The notes below the pieces were generated by a model. The model was not told the origin of the DNA, did no database searches, and worked only from the letters and a program-made list of their open reading frames with translations. This document shows positions 6,838 through 12,507 of a stretch of DNA of 12,507 bases, piece after piece; the stretch's first letter is position 1, and each line of letters begins with the position of its first letter. The translations under genes were made by a program, and so were the position numbers. The DNA is from Oscillospiraceae bacterium UBA6409 (GTDB taxonomy: Bacteria > Bacillota > Clostridia > Oscillospirales > Oscillospiraceae): NCBI GenBank assembly GCA_002438575.1, contig DJPP01000080.1:1-12507 (forward strand), written 5' to 3'.

Positions 6838-6874
6838 AAAAAAGAGCAGGCCGCAAAGCGGCCTACTCTTTTTG
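6838..6874. terminator. Intrinsic terminator after the importer operon
   Basis: The hairpin has arms around AGGCCGC / GCGGCCT with an AAA loop, extended by GAG/CTC and flanked by A- and T-runs. On the minus strand it ends in six T residues directly after the last permease gene. The plus strand also has a T-run, so it can work both ways. It separates the importer operon from the deaminase gene, which starts only 34 bases beyond it. Confidence 0.8.
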
Positions 6875-6882
6875 CTATTAGG

Positions 6883-7875
6883 TCAGCGTTCCTCGCGGAA
6901 GTAGGAGAGACCGAGGGACGCAGGGGGCTGATCCTCCCGCTTTTTACGCAGGGACACGATGATCAGCACGATCAGAGTGATGACGTAGGGCAGCATCTTG
7001 TACAGCTCCTTGACAGCCATCTGTGCGCCGGTGGGCAGATAGATGTTCAGAATGTACAGACCACCAAACAGAATGGAGGCCAGAATGCTGACGTTGGGAC
7101 GCCAGATGGTGAAGATGACCAGCGCGATGGCCAGCCAGCCGCGGTCACCGAAGGCGTTGTTGGACCACACGCCGTTGGCGTAGTCCATTACGTAGTACAG
7201 ACCACCCAGGCCTGCGATCATGGAGCCGATGCAGGTGGCCAGATACTTGTACTTGGTGACGTTGATGCCGGCGGCGTCGGCGGTGGAGGCACTTTCACCC
7301 ACGGCACGCAGGTGCAGGCCGGGACGGGTGTGGTTCAGGAAGTAGGAGGCACCCAGAGCGATGATGATGGCCACATAGGCCAGGAAGCCATAGGACAGGA
7401 ACAGCTCGCCGAACCAACCGGTGCTGTCGGCGCCGGGCAGCATGGTCTTGAAGAACCGGCTGGTGTTGGCCAGGGCAATGGAGGGGACCTCGCTGTTAGT
7501 CAGCTTGATGAGGGAGCCGCCGAAGAAGTTGCCCACGCCCACGCCGAAGGTGGTCATAGCCAAGCCGGTAACGTTCTGGTTGGCGCGCAGGGTGACGGTC
7601 AGGAAGCAGTAGAGCAGACCCATCAGCAGGGAGCCCAGCAGAGAACTCAGAATAGGGATCATAATGGCCAGAAAGCCGTTCAACTGGCTGCCTGCGGCCT
7701 GCTCATAGAAGAACGCGCCGATAACACCACTGATACCGCCCACATACATGATGCCGGGGATACCCAGGTTCAGGTTACCGGACTTTTCTGTCAGGATCTC
7801 ACCGGTGCTGCCGAACAGCAGGGGAATACCCTGCATGACCGCACGGGGGAAGAAAGATACAAAGTCGAAGCCCAT
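6883..7875 (-). CDS. Nucleoside/purine-type ABC importer permease 2 (NupC/YufQ-like)
   Basis: A 330-residue BPD_transp_2-type membrane protein with about eight to ten hydrophobic segments. The NLGIPGIMYVG stretch near residue 36 corresponds to the family's NLGxEG motif. The cytoplasmic loop GESASTADAAGINV is the ATPase-contact loop. It pairs with the upstream permease to form the channel of an importer whose binding protein is of the BMP type; characterised relatives move purine nucleosides (YufO/P/Q and NupA/B/C). It starts 3 bases after the stop of the preceding permease, with GGAGG inside that gene's end, and is the last gene before a strong terminator. Possible alternative substrates are free purines or simple sugars; BMP context favours purines. 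Confidence 0.88.
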   Translation of the reverse strand: MGFDFVSFFPRAVMQGIPLLFGSTGEILTEKSGNLNLGIPGIMYVGGISGVIGAFFYEQAAGSQLNGFLAIMIPILSSLLGSLLMGLLYCFLTVTLRANQNVTGLAMTTFGVGVGNFFGGSLIKLTNSEVPSIALANTSRFFKTMLPGADSTGWFGELFLSYGFLAYVAIIIALGASYFLNHTRPGLHLRAVGESASTADAAGINVTKYKYLATCIGSMIAGLGGLYYVMDYANGVWSNNAFGDRGWLAIALVIFTIWRPNVSILASILFGGLYILNIYLPTGAQMAVKELYKMLPYVITLIVLIIVSLRKKREDQPPASLGLSYFREER

Positions 7876-7878
7876 CCG

Positions 7879-8973
7879 TTACGCCTCCTTTTTGCTGCTC
7901 TTACGCAGAGTGACCTTGTAGGTGATGAAGAACTCGGTAGCAATAATGAAGAACAGGATGATACCGGTCAGAATATCCGCGAAGGACTGGTTCAGGCTGA
8001 AGGCCGTGGAGATCTCGCTGGCACCGCGATCCATGGTCACCAACAGCAGAGAGGCGGCGATCATAATGAAGGGGTTGAACTTGGACATCCAGGACACCAT
8101 GACGGCGGTGAAGCCGCGGCTGTCCACGATCGTGGTGGTCAGGGTATGGCTGATACCGGCAGTCAGGATATAGCCCATCAGACCGCAGATCGCGCCGGAG
8201 AGCACCATGGTGCGGATGATAACGCGATCTACCTTGATACCGGCATAGCTGGCGGTGCGCTGGCTCTCACCAACGACGGCGATCTCATAACCGTGCTTGC
8301 TGTATGTGAGATAGATATACATCATGCCAGTCAGCAGTGCGACCACCAGGATCGGAAGCAGCTGGGACTTTCCACCGATATTGGGCAGCCAACCGGCCTC
8401 GGTAGCCTGGTTGATGATGCCGATTTTACCGGCACCTTTGGGGACTTCCCATACGATGATGAAGTAGGAGGCCAGCTGCATGGCGATGTAGTTCATCATC
8501 AGGGTGAACAGTGTCTCGTTGGTGTTCCACTTGGCCTTGAAGAAGGCGGGAAGGAAACCCCACACGGCGCCGGCCAACAGGGCGGCGGCTAAGGAAATCA
8601 AAATCAGCAGCACGTTGGGAACTTTGCCGCCCAGCAGGATCATGCAGGTGGTGGTGGCCAGACAGCCGATCAGGGTCTGCCCCTCGGCGCCGATGTTCCA
8701 GAAGCGCATCTTGAATGCGGGTGTTACCGCTAAGGAGATACCCAGCAGGACGGCGACATTCTGCCCGGTGACCCAGATCTTACGGGAGGTGCCGAAAGCA
8801 CCCTTGAGGATCGTACCGTAGACCGCAATGGGGTTCTGGCCCGTCAGCAGGGTAGTGATGAGGCCGCAGAACACCAGTGCCAACAGCAGGATACCGCCGC
8901 GGATCAGCAGTGCTTTGGGCAGGGGAAGCGCATCGCGCTTGGAAATATGAAATAGAGAGCCCTTTTTATTCAT
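7879..8973 (-). CDS. Nucleoside/purine-type ABC importer permease 1 (NupB/YufP-like)
   Basis: A 364-residue BPD_transp_2-type permease. A cytoplasmic N-terminus of about 20 residues precedes the first membrane helix (GGILLLALVFCGLITTLL). The family motif FWNIGAEGQTL and the ATPase-contact loop GESQRTASYAGIKV are both present. NIGAEGQ is characteristic of the larger of the two permeases in BMP-linked nucleoside importers. The ATG overlaps the stop of the ATPase gene by 8 bases, with AAGGAGG 8 bases upstream, so expression is coupled. It would act as a heterodimer with the next permease in the cytoplasmic membrane. Confidence 0.88.
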   Translation of the reverse strand: MNKKGSLFHISKRDALPLPKALLIRGGILLLALVFCGLITTLLTGQNPIAVYGTILKGAFGTSRKIWVTGQNVAVLLGISLAVTPAFKMRFWNIGAEGQTLIGCLATTTCMILLGGKVPNVLLILISLAAALLAGAVWGFLPAFFKAKWNTNETLFTLMMNYIAMQLASYFIIVWEVPKGAGKIGIINQATEAGWLPNIGGKSQLLPILVVALLTGMMYIYLTYSKHGYEIAVVGESQRTASYAGIKVDRVIIRTMVLSGAICGLMGYILTAGISHTLTTTIVDSRGFTAVMVSWMSKFNPFIMIAASLLLVTMDRGASEISTAFSLNQSFADILTGIILFFIIATEFFITYKVTLRKSSKKEA

Positions 8974-10501
8974 CTGCCTTGCCTCCTTCCACGCGGGTCA
9001 TCATGGCGCCCACTTCCAGTTTGCTGGTCTTGCGGCCGTCCACGACACCGGAGACCTGACCGCCACACAGAACTACGATCCGGTCGCACAGCTCCAGCAG
9101 CACGTCCAGGTCTTCACCCACATACACAACGGCGACGCCCTTCATTTTCTGTTCCGTCAGCAGGTTGTAAATGGTATACGAGGTATTGATATCCAGACCA
9201 CGGACAGCGTAGGCGGTCATCAGCACGGAGGGCTGCTGAGCGATCTCACGGCCCACCAGGACCTTCTGCACGTTACCGCCGGACATACGGCGTACCGGGA
9301 AATTCGTGCTGGGGGTGACGACCTCAAGCTCCTGCCAAATGCGCTGTGCCAGCGCTTCGGGATTTTTGCGGTCCAGGAAAATGCTGGCACCCTTACGCCA
9401 GGAACGCAGCATCATATTGCCGGTCATGCCCATGGAGCCCACCAGGCCCATGCCCAGACGGTCCTCGGGGACGAAGCTCATGGCGACACCACTCTTGCGG
9501 ATATCCATGGGATCCAGTCCTACCAGATTTTTTTCGTTATTGGTTTTCGGATCGATATAGGTCACAGTACCGGAGGTCACGGGATACAGGCCCGCGATAG
9601 ACTCCAGCAGCTCACGCTGGCCGGAACCGGCGATACCCGCTACGCCAAGCACCTCGCCGGCGTTAACAGTAAAGCTCACGTTGTCCAGACGCTTGACGCC
9701 CAATTCGTCATATACGGTCAGGCCCTCTACCTTCAGGCGCGGCGTTACGTTGACGGGAACGGGGCGGTTGATGTTCAACGACACACTGTGGCCCACCATC
9801 ATGTCGGTCAGGGACTGCTGGTCGGCATCCTTGGTCAGCACATCGCCTATGTACTCACCCTTACGCAGCACCGCTACGCGGTCAGACACGTCCAGCACCT
9901 CATGCAGCTTGTGAGTGATGATGATCAGGGATTTGCCGTCGGCCTTCATGTTCCGCATGACGGTGAACAGCTTGTCGGTCTCCTGCGGCGTCAGCACGGC
10001 GGTGGGCTCGTCCAAAATCAGAATATCGGCACCGCGGTACAGAACCTTGACGATCTCCACGGTCTGCTTTTGGGAAACGGACATATCATAGATCTTCATG
10101 TCAGGATCGATGTCAAAGCCGTACTTATCGCAGATGTCCTTGACCTTTTGACGTGCATTGTTCAGGTCCAGCTTGCCCTCCAGGCCGAGAATGATATTCT
10201 CGGTAGCGGTAAACAGGTCGACCAGCTTGAAGTGCTGGTGGATCATGCCGATGCCAAGGTCAAAGGCATCCTTGGGGGAGGCGATGGTCACGGGCTTGTC
10301 GTGAACGTAGATCTGACCCTCGTCGGGGAAGTAGATGCCGGAGAGCATATTCATCAAAGTGGTCTTGCCGCTGCCGTTTTCACCCAGCAGGGACAGGATC
10401 TCGCCTTCGTACAGTTCAAGGTTTACATCTTTGTTTGCGATGACCTTGCTGCCGAACCGCTTGGTGATGTTCTCCATTCTGATCGCGCATTTCTTTTCCA
10501 A
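8966..10501 (-). CDS. ABC importer ATPase with two nucleotide-binding domains (NupA/YufO-like)
   Basis: A 511-residue protein carrying two fused ATPase domains. Domain 1 is canonical: Walker A GENGSGKT (residues 40-47), signature MSVSQKQTVEI, Walker B ADILILDEPTAVLTP, switch His in IITHKLHEV. Domain 2 is degenerate: GIAGSGQREL in place of Walker A, a good MSGGNVQKVLVGREI, but LMTAYAVRGLD where relatives have a Walker B/PTxGLD stretch, and GEDLD for the switch region. The start is a TTG at 10499-10501, because AAGGA (10510-10514) is 8 bases upstream. The ATG at 10508-10510 overlaps that ribosome site, and the ATG at 10567 falls at the transcription start. First gene of the ATPase-permease-permease operon; it energises purine/nucleoside uptake. 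Confidence 0.88.
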   Translation of the reverse strand: MEKKCAIRMENITKRFGSKVIANKDVNLELYEGEILSLLGENGSGKTTLMNMLSGIYFPDEGQIYVHDKPVTIASPKDAFDLGIGMIHQHFKLVDLFTATENIILGLEGKLDLNNARQKVKDICDKYGFDIDPDMKIYDMSVSQKQTVEIVKVLYRGADILILDEPTAVLTPQETDKLFTVMRNMKADGKSLIIITHKLHEVLDVSDRVAVLRKGEYIGDVLTKDADQQSLTDMMVGHSVSLNINRPVPVNVTPRLKVEGLTVYDELGVKRLDNVSFTVNAGEVLGVAGIAGSGQRELLESIAGLYPVTSGTVTYIDPKTNNEKNLVGLDPMDIRKSGVAMSFVPEDRLGMGLVGSMGMTGNMMLRSWRKGASIFLDRKNPEALAQRIWQELEVVTPSTNFPVRRMSGGNVQKVLVGREIAQQPSVLMTAYAVRGLDINTSYTIYNLLTEQKMKGVAVVYVGEDLDVLLELCDRIVVLCGGQVSGVVDGRKTSKLEVGAMMTRVEGGKADE

Positions 10502-10574
10502 GGCTGTCATCCTTTCTTTCGGCGCAGATGGCTGCAACACCTCGAATACGCCGGGGATAAATTCCATACGGCTT

Positions 10575-10603
10575 ATTCTACCATATATGTCGAGGCTTGT
10601 AAA
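10575..10603 (-). promoter_or_regulatory. Promoter of the ATPase/permease operon, with A/T tracts
   Basis: The minus strand has TTTACA (10598-10603), a 17-base spacer and TAGAAT (10575-10580), with start near 10568. Just upstream of the -35 box, 10604-10622 is nearly pure A on the plus strand (T-tracts on the minus strand). That is the composition and place of an UP element. The leader of about 67 bases explains the choice of a TTG start at 10501. Confidence 0.65.
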
Positions 10604-10705
10604 TCAAAAAAAGCAAAAAAATTGTCAGGTAAATACAAAGAATGTAAGGTTATACAAGAAATTATTATCCTCTTTGTGTAAATCGTCAAAACCACATAGC
10701 CGTGG

Positions 10706-10743
10706 GGAAAAGCAAGAGGTGGGCTGCCTGTGCAGCCCACCTC
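10706..10743 (-). terminator. Intrinsic terminator after the BMP lipoprotein gene
   Basis: GAGGTGGGCTGC (10716-10727) and its perfect complement (10732-10743) form a 12-base-pair stem with a CTGT loop. On the minus strand it is followed by TTGCTTTTCC. It lies about 40 bases behind the lipoprotein stop and in front of the ATPase operon promoter, so the binding protein can be made in excess of the membrane parts. Confidence 0.75.
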
Positions 10744-10780
10744 GTTGTGGTGCAATATGCTATTCCTTGCGGAATTTACA

Positions 10781-12061
10781 TTACATCTTGGTATCCAGAC
10801 GGGTGATGCCGTCGATCTCCAGATCGAAGTAAGGAGCAGAGCGCTTCTCGGACTCGGCAAAATAACCATCGTGGACGACCTCGGTATCACCGGCATAGGC
10901 CTGATCGGTATCGACATCAGCCATATAGGAGGTGACGTGACCGTCAGCATCGACCTTCAGGTAGTCGACCTTGAAGGCGTTCATGGTGTCATCCGCCTTG
11001 GTGGTGAAGGTGCTCACGTCGAAGACGTGCAGCTCACCGTTCTCCAGCTTGGCCTTGGCAGCCTCGATAGCCTCAGCAGTGCCTTCGGCAGCAACAGCGG
11101 TGTTCAGATCGGTCAGGACCACAGAGTTGGTGGACAGAGAACCGGTCCAGTCAGCATCAATAGCGGTGCCGGCCATGACAGCCTTGATGGCATACTCATA
11201 GTAGGGAGCCCAGTTGATGCGGGAGGAGATGATGTAGGTGTTGGGGCAGGCAGCCTGAGTGGAGCCGTTGTAGGAAACGTTGGGAACACCGGCGTTCTCG
11301 CAGGCGGTAGGAGCACCCAGAGAGTCGGCGTGCTGGCTGATCAGCTTGCAGCCGCCCTGGATCAGCTTCTCGGCGCCTTCCTTCTCCAGAGTCTCATCGT
11401 ACCAGCTGCCGGTGAAGGTCACGTCCATGGTGACGGTGGGGCAGACGGACTTGGCACCCAGATAGAAGGAGGTGTAGCCAGAGACCACTTCAGCGTAGGT
11501 GAAAGCGCCGACATAGCCCATCTTGGCCTCTTCAGCGGTGAACTTACCGGCCTCGATCATCTCGTTCAGCTTCAGACCGGCAGCGATACCGGCCAGATAA
11601 CGGCCCTCATAGATGGAGGCGAAGGCGTTGTGGTAGTTGGCCAGACCCTCGGTGTGAGCGCGGGTACCGGTGCTGTGGCAGAACTGCACATCAGGGTTCT
11701 CCTTGGCGACCTCGATCATGTAAGGCTCGTGACCGAAGCTGTCAGCGAAGATGATATTGCAGCCGGCATCCACCAGATCAGCGGCGACCTCGGCGCACTG
11801 CTCGTTCTCACCAACGTTGGTCTTGATGAAGTAATCCTCATTCTCGACCAGACCCAGATTCGCGCAGGCTTCCTTGGCGGCATCGATGAAGTTCTTGTCA
11901 TAGGTGGAGTTCTCATCGTGCAGGGTGATGAAACCGACCTTGACCTTGGCGGTAGTAGCATCGCCGTCGCCGTTACCCTGGGTGTCGTCCTTCTTCTCAC
12001 CGCAGGCCACCAGGCTCAGAGCCATGACCAGGGCGAGGAGCATTGCAAGGAACTTTTTCAT
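10781..12061 (-). CDS. BMP-family substrate-binding lipoprotein of the purine/nucleoside ABC importer
   Basis: A 426-residue protein with a lipoprotein signal: MKK, a hydrophobic run, then the lipobox LVAC with the lipidated cysteine at residue 20. A Gly/Asp/Thr-rich linker follows. The body is a periplasmic-binding-like fold of the BMP (PnrA/Med) family: VKVGFITLHDENSTYDKNF, GCNIIFADSFGHEP, ANYHNAFASIYEGRYLAGIAAG, KMGYVGAFTYAEVVSGYTSFYLGA, VTFTGSWYDE and KLISQHADSLGAPTACENAG. Characterised members bind purine nucleosides. The ATG has AAGGAGG 9 bases upstream. The mature part holds eight further cysteines, high for a surface protein. It has its own promoter, leader and terminator and precedes the ATPase/permease operon. 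At about 400 mature residues it is longer than typical PnrA proteins, mainly in the last 100 residues. Confidence 0.9.
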   Translation of the reverse strand: MKKFLAMLLALVMALSLVACGEKKDDTQGNGDGDATTAKVKVGFITLHDENSTYDKNFIDAAKEACANLGLVENEDYFIKTNVGENEQCAEVAADLVDAGCNIIFADSFGHEPYMIEVAKENPDVQFCHSTGTRAHTEGLANYHNAFASIYEGRYLAGIAAGLKLNEMIEAGKFTAEEAKMGYVGAFTYAEVVSGYTSFYLGAKSVCPTVTMDVTFTGSWYDETLEKEGAEKLIQGGCKLISQHADSLGAPTACENAGVPNVSYNGSTQAACPNTYIISSRINWAPYYEYAIKAVMAGTAIDADWTGSLSTNSVVLTDLNTAVAAEGTAEAIEAAKAKLENGELHVFDVSTFTTKADDTMNAFKVDYLKVDADGHVTSYMADVDTDQAYAGDTEVVHDGYFAESEKRSAPYFDLEIDGITRLDTKM

Positions 12062-12170
12062 TCTTGTTTTCCTCCTTAAAATATGTGACGCACGCCTGAA
12101 AGTAAGGCAAATTTTGACGTGCGTCTGAACAACGGGCGTCCGGCCCGGTATTCACGCAACTCATAAGAAC
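12062..12170 (-). promoter_or_regulatory. Structured 5' leader of the BMP gene
   Basis: From the predicted start near 12170 to the ATG the leader is about 109 bases. It contains a 5-base-pair hairpin CGGGC/GCCCG (12133-12147, loop 5). It also contains an 8-base inverted repeat GACGCACG (12087-12094) / CGTGCGTC (12118-12125), inside which CCT/AGG (12095-12097/12105-12107) can stack. The ribosome site AAGGAGG lies just downstream of this second stem. It could be a cis-regulatory RNA or a protein-binding site; I do not recognise a known riboswitch in it. Confidence 0.4.
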
Positions 12171-12176
12171 GTGGGT

Positions 12177-12205
12177 ATTATACAGGATTTCACCGCCGAT
12201 TTCAA
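12177..12205 (-). promoter_or_regulatory. Promoter of the BMP lipoprotein gene
   Basis: The minus strand has TTGAAA (12200-12205), a 17-base spacer and a perfect TATAAT (12177-12182), with start near 12170. The gap 12062-12336 holds no gene; it is made of this promoter, the leader downstream and the palindrome at 12234-12248. Confidence 0.75.
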
Positions 12206-12233
12206 CAGAAAATGTGAATTACGGCAAAATTTC

Positions 12234-12248
12234 TTTGTGACGCACAAA
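12234..12248. repeat. Palindrome TTTGTGACGCACAAA upstream of the BMP promoter
   Basis: Two perfect 6-base arms (TTTGTG / CACAAA) flank ACG, centred about 70 bases upstream of the predicted transcription start. It shares the 10-mer TGTGACGCAC with 12084-12093 in the leader. It has the shape of a dimeric regulator's operator, possibly an activator site; the regulator is unknown. Confidence 0.4.
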
Positions 12249-12336
12249 AAATCTTTGTAAATCTTGTGCAGTATGCGGCATTTGATAGAAATTTCACGTT
12301 CCGAAATACCCGTTCCATATGGCAGGGATAAGCGCG

Positions 12337-12507
12337 TTACTGGTGGATGCGGGTGCCGGTCTTGCCCTCGATGCCGTCCTTGGCCTTCTCCAGCAGGGTG
12401 ATAAGGGCGGTACGGCCGGCCTTGGACTCGGCGAACTTCACCGCGGCCTGGACCTTGGGCAGCATGGAGCCCTTGGCAAACTGGTTCTCCTCCATGTACT
12501 TGTAGGC
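12337..12507 (-). CDS. arcC: Carbamate kinase, C-terminal part
   Basis: Only the last 56 codons and the stop are inside the window; the gene begins beyond the right edge. The end reads ENQFAKGSMLPKVQAAVKF, then AGRTALITLLEKAKDGIEGKTGT. This is the well-known C-terminal region of carbamate kinase (the GSMxPKVxAA motif near the active site and the GTxI ending). The enzyme moves phosphate from carbamoyl phosphate to ADP, giving ATP, ammonia and CO2, and closes arginine, agmatine and anaerobic purine/allantoin-type fermentations. No terminator is visible between its stop and the BMP promoter, so some read-through into the BMP gene is possible. Confidence 0.88.
   Translation of the reverse strand, partial: AYKYMEENQFAKGSMLPKVQAAVKFAESKAGRTALITLLEKAKDGIEGKTGTRIHQ

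Noticed and set aside
6829..8592. A long plus-strand open frame (587 codons) opposite the two permease genes
   Set aside because: The peptide is a low-complexity Gly/Gln/His/Asp mix with no domain, and the opposite strand encodes clear permeases; it is a codon-bias shadow in G+C-rich DNA.
10502..10567. Upstream ATG starts (10567 and 10510) for the ATPase
   Set aside because: The first falls at the predicted transcription start without a ribosome site; the second overlaps the only ribosome site. The TTG at 10501 has ideal spacing and gives family-typical length.
10730..12079. A 449-codon plus-strand open frame opposite the BMP gene
   Set aside because: Gly/Val/Ile-rich shadow with no ribosome site or family motif; the minus strand carries an unmistakable lipoprotein.
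12100..12185. Guanine/adenine-type purine riboswitch in the BMP leader
   Set aside because: A TATAAT followed by a stem and AATACC looks superficially similar, but TATAAT is the -10 box, the conserved loop sequences (ATATGG, GTAAA) and the GACTA end are missing, and the second stem loop is too small.
1..12507. Mobile elements, CRISPR repeats, tRNA or rRNA genes
   Set aside because: No transposase or integrase motifs, no regularly spaced repeats and no cloverleaf or rRNA-like segments were seen by eye on either strand.

Overview
The window looks like a chromosomal segment of an anaerobic, G+C-rich Clostridia member, most likely Oscillospiraceae-like (Flavonifractor/Lawsonibacter type). The reasons are: Firmicutes-style strong AAGGAGG ribosome sites; consensus -35/-10 promoters; a typical Clostridia lipoprotein signal; an AbrB-controlled ABC-2 exporter; and parts of the purine/selenium/carbamate gene set known from purine-fermenting gut anaerobes. 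The genus is inference. No IS element, phage gene, CRISPR array, tRNA or rRNA was seen.

Left region (1-1827): the 5' end of a yqeC-like gene (selenium-dependent molybdenum hydroxylase maturation) runs leftward. Divergent from it is a compact three-gene operon: AbrB-type regulator, ABC ATPase and ABC-2 permease. The operon has its own promoter and terminator, and its genes overlap by 4 and 20 bases. Middle region (1826-5331): a leftward pair (RluA-family pseudouridine synthase, then a GNAT acetyltransferase overlapping by 4 bases) faces away from a rightward DUF362/ferredoxin-like iron-sulfur protein, across a nearly symmetrical pair of extended -10 promoters. A shared hairpin terminator then separates the DUF362 gene from a convergent TIM-barrel protein of unclear function.

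Right region (5446-12507), all leftward: the 3' end of carbamate kinase (arcC); a 275-base intergenic segment with a good promoter and a long structured leader; a BMP-family lipoprotein; a terminator; a second promoter; an ABC ATPase with two nucleotide-binding domains; two permeases; a terminator; and an 8-oxoguanine deaminase-like amidohydrolase. The BMP/ATPase/permease/permease set is a nucleoside/purine-type importer. The deaminase downstream would turn 8-oxoguanine into urate. yqeC and arcC at the two window ends fit a purine breakdown locus: urate and xanthine are handled by selenium-dependent molybdenum hydroxylases, and carbamoyl phosphate is used by carbamate kinase to make ATP. That pathway link is inferred from gene content, not shown by the sequence.

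Most of the window is ordinary, well-organised chromosomal sequence. The parts most worth a second look are the structured leader and repeated motif upstream of the BMP gene, the deaminase that apparently depends on read-through of a strong terminator, the degenerate second ATPase domain, the cysteine-rich substrate-binding protein, and the uncharacterised TIM-barrel gene.
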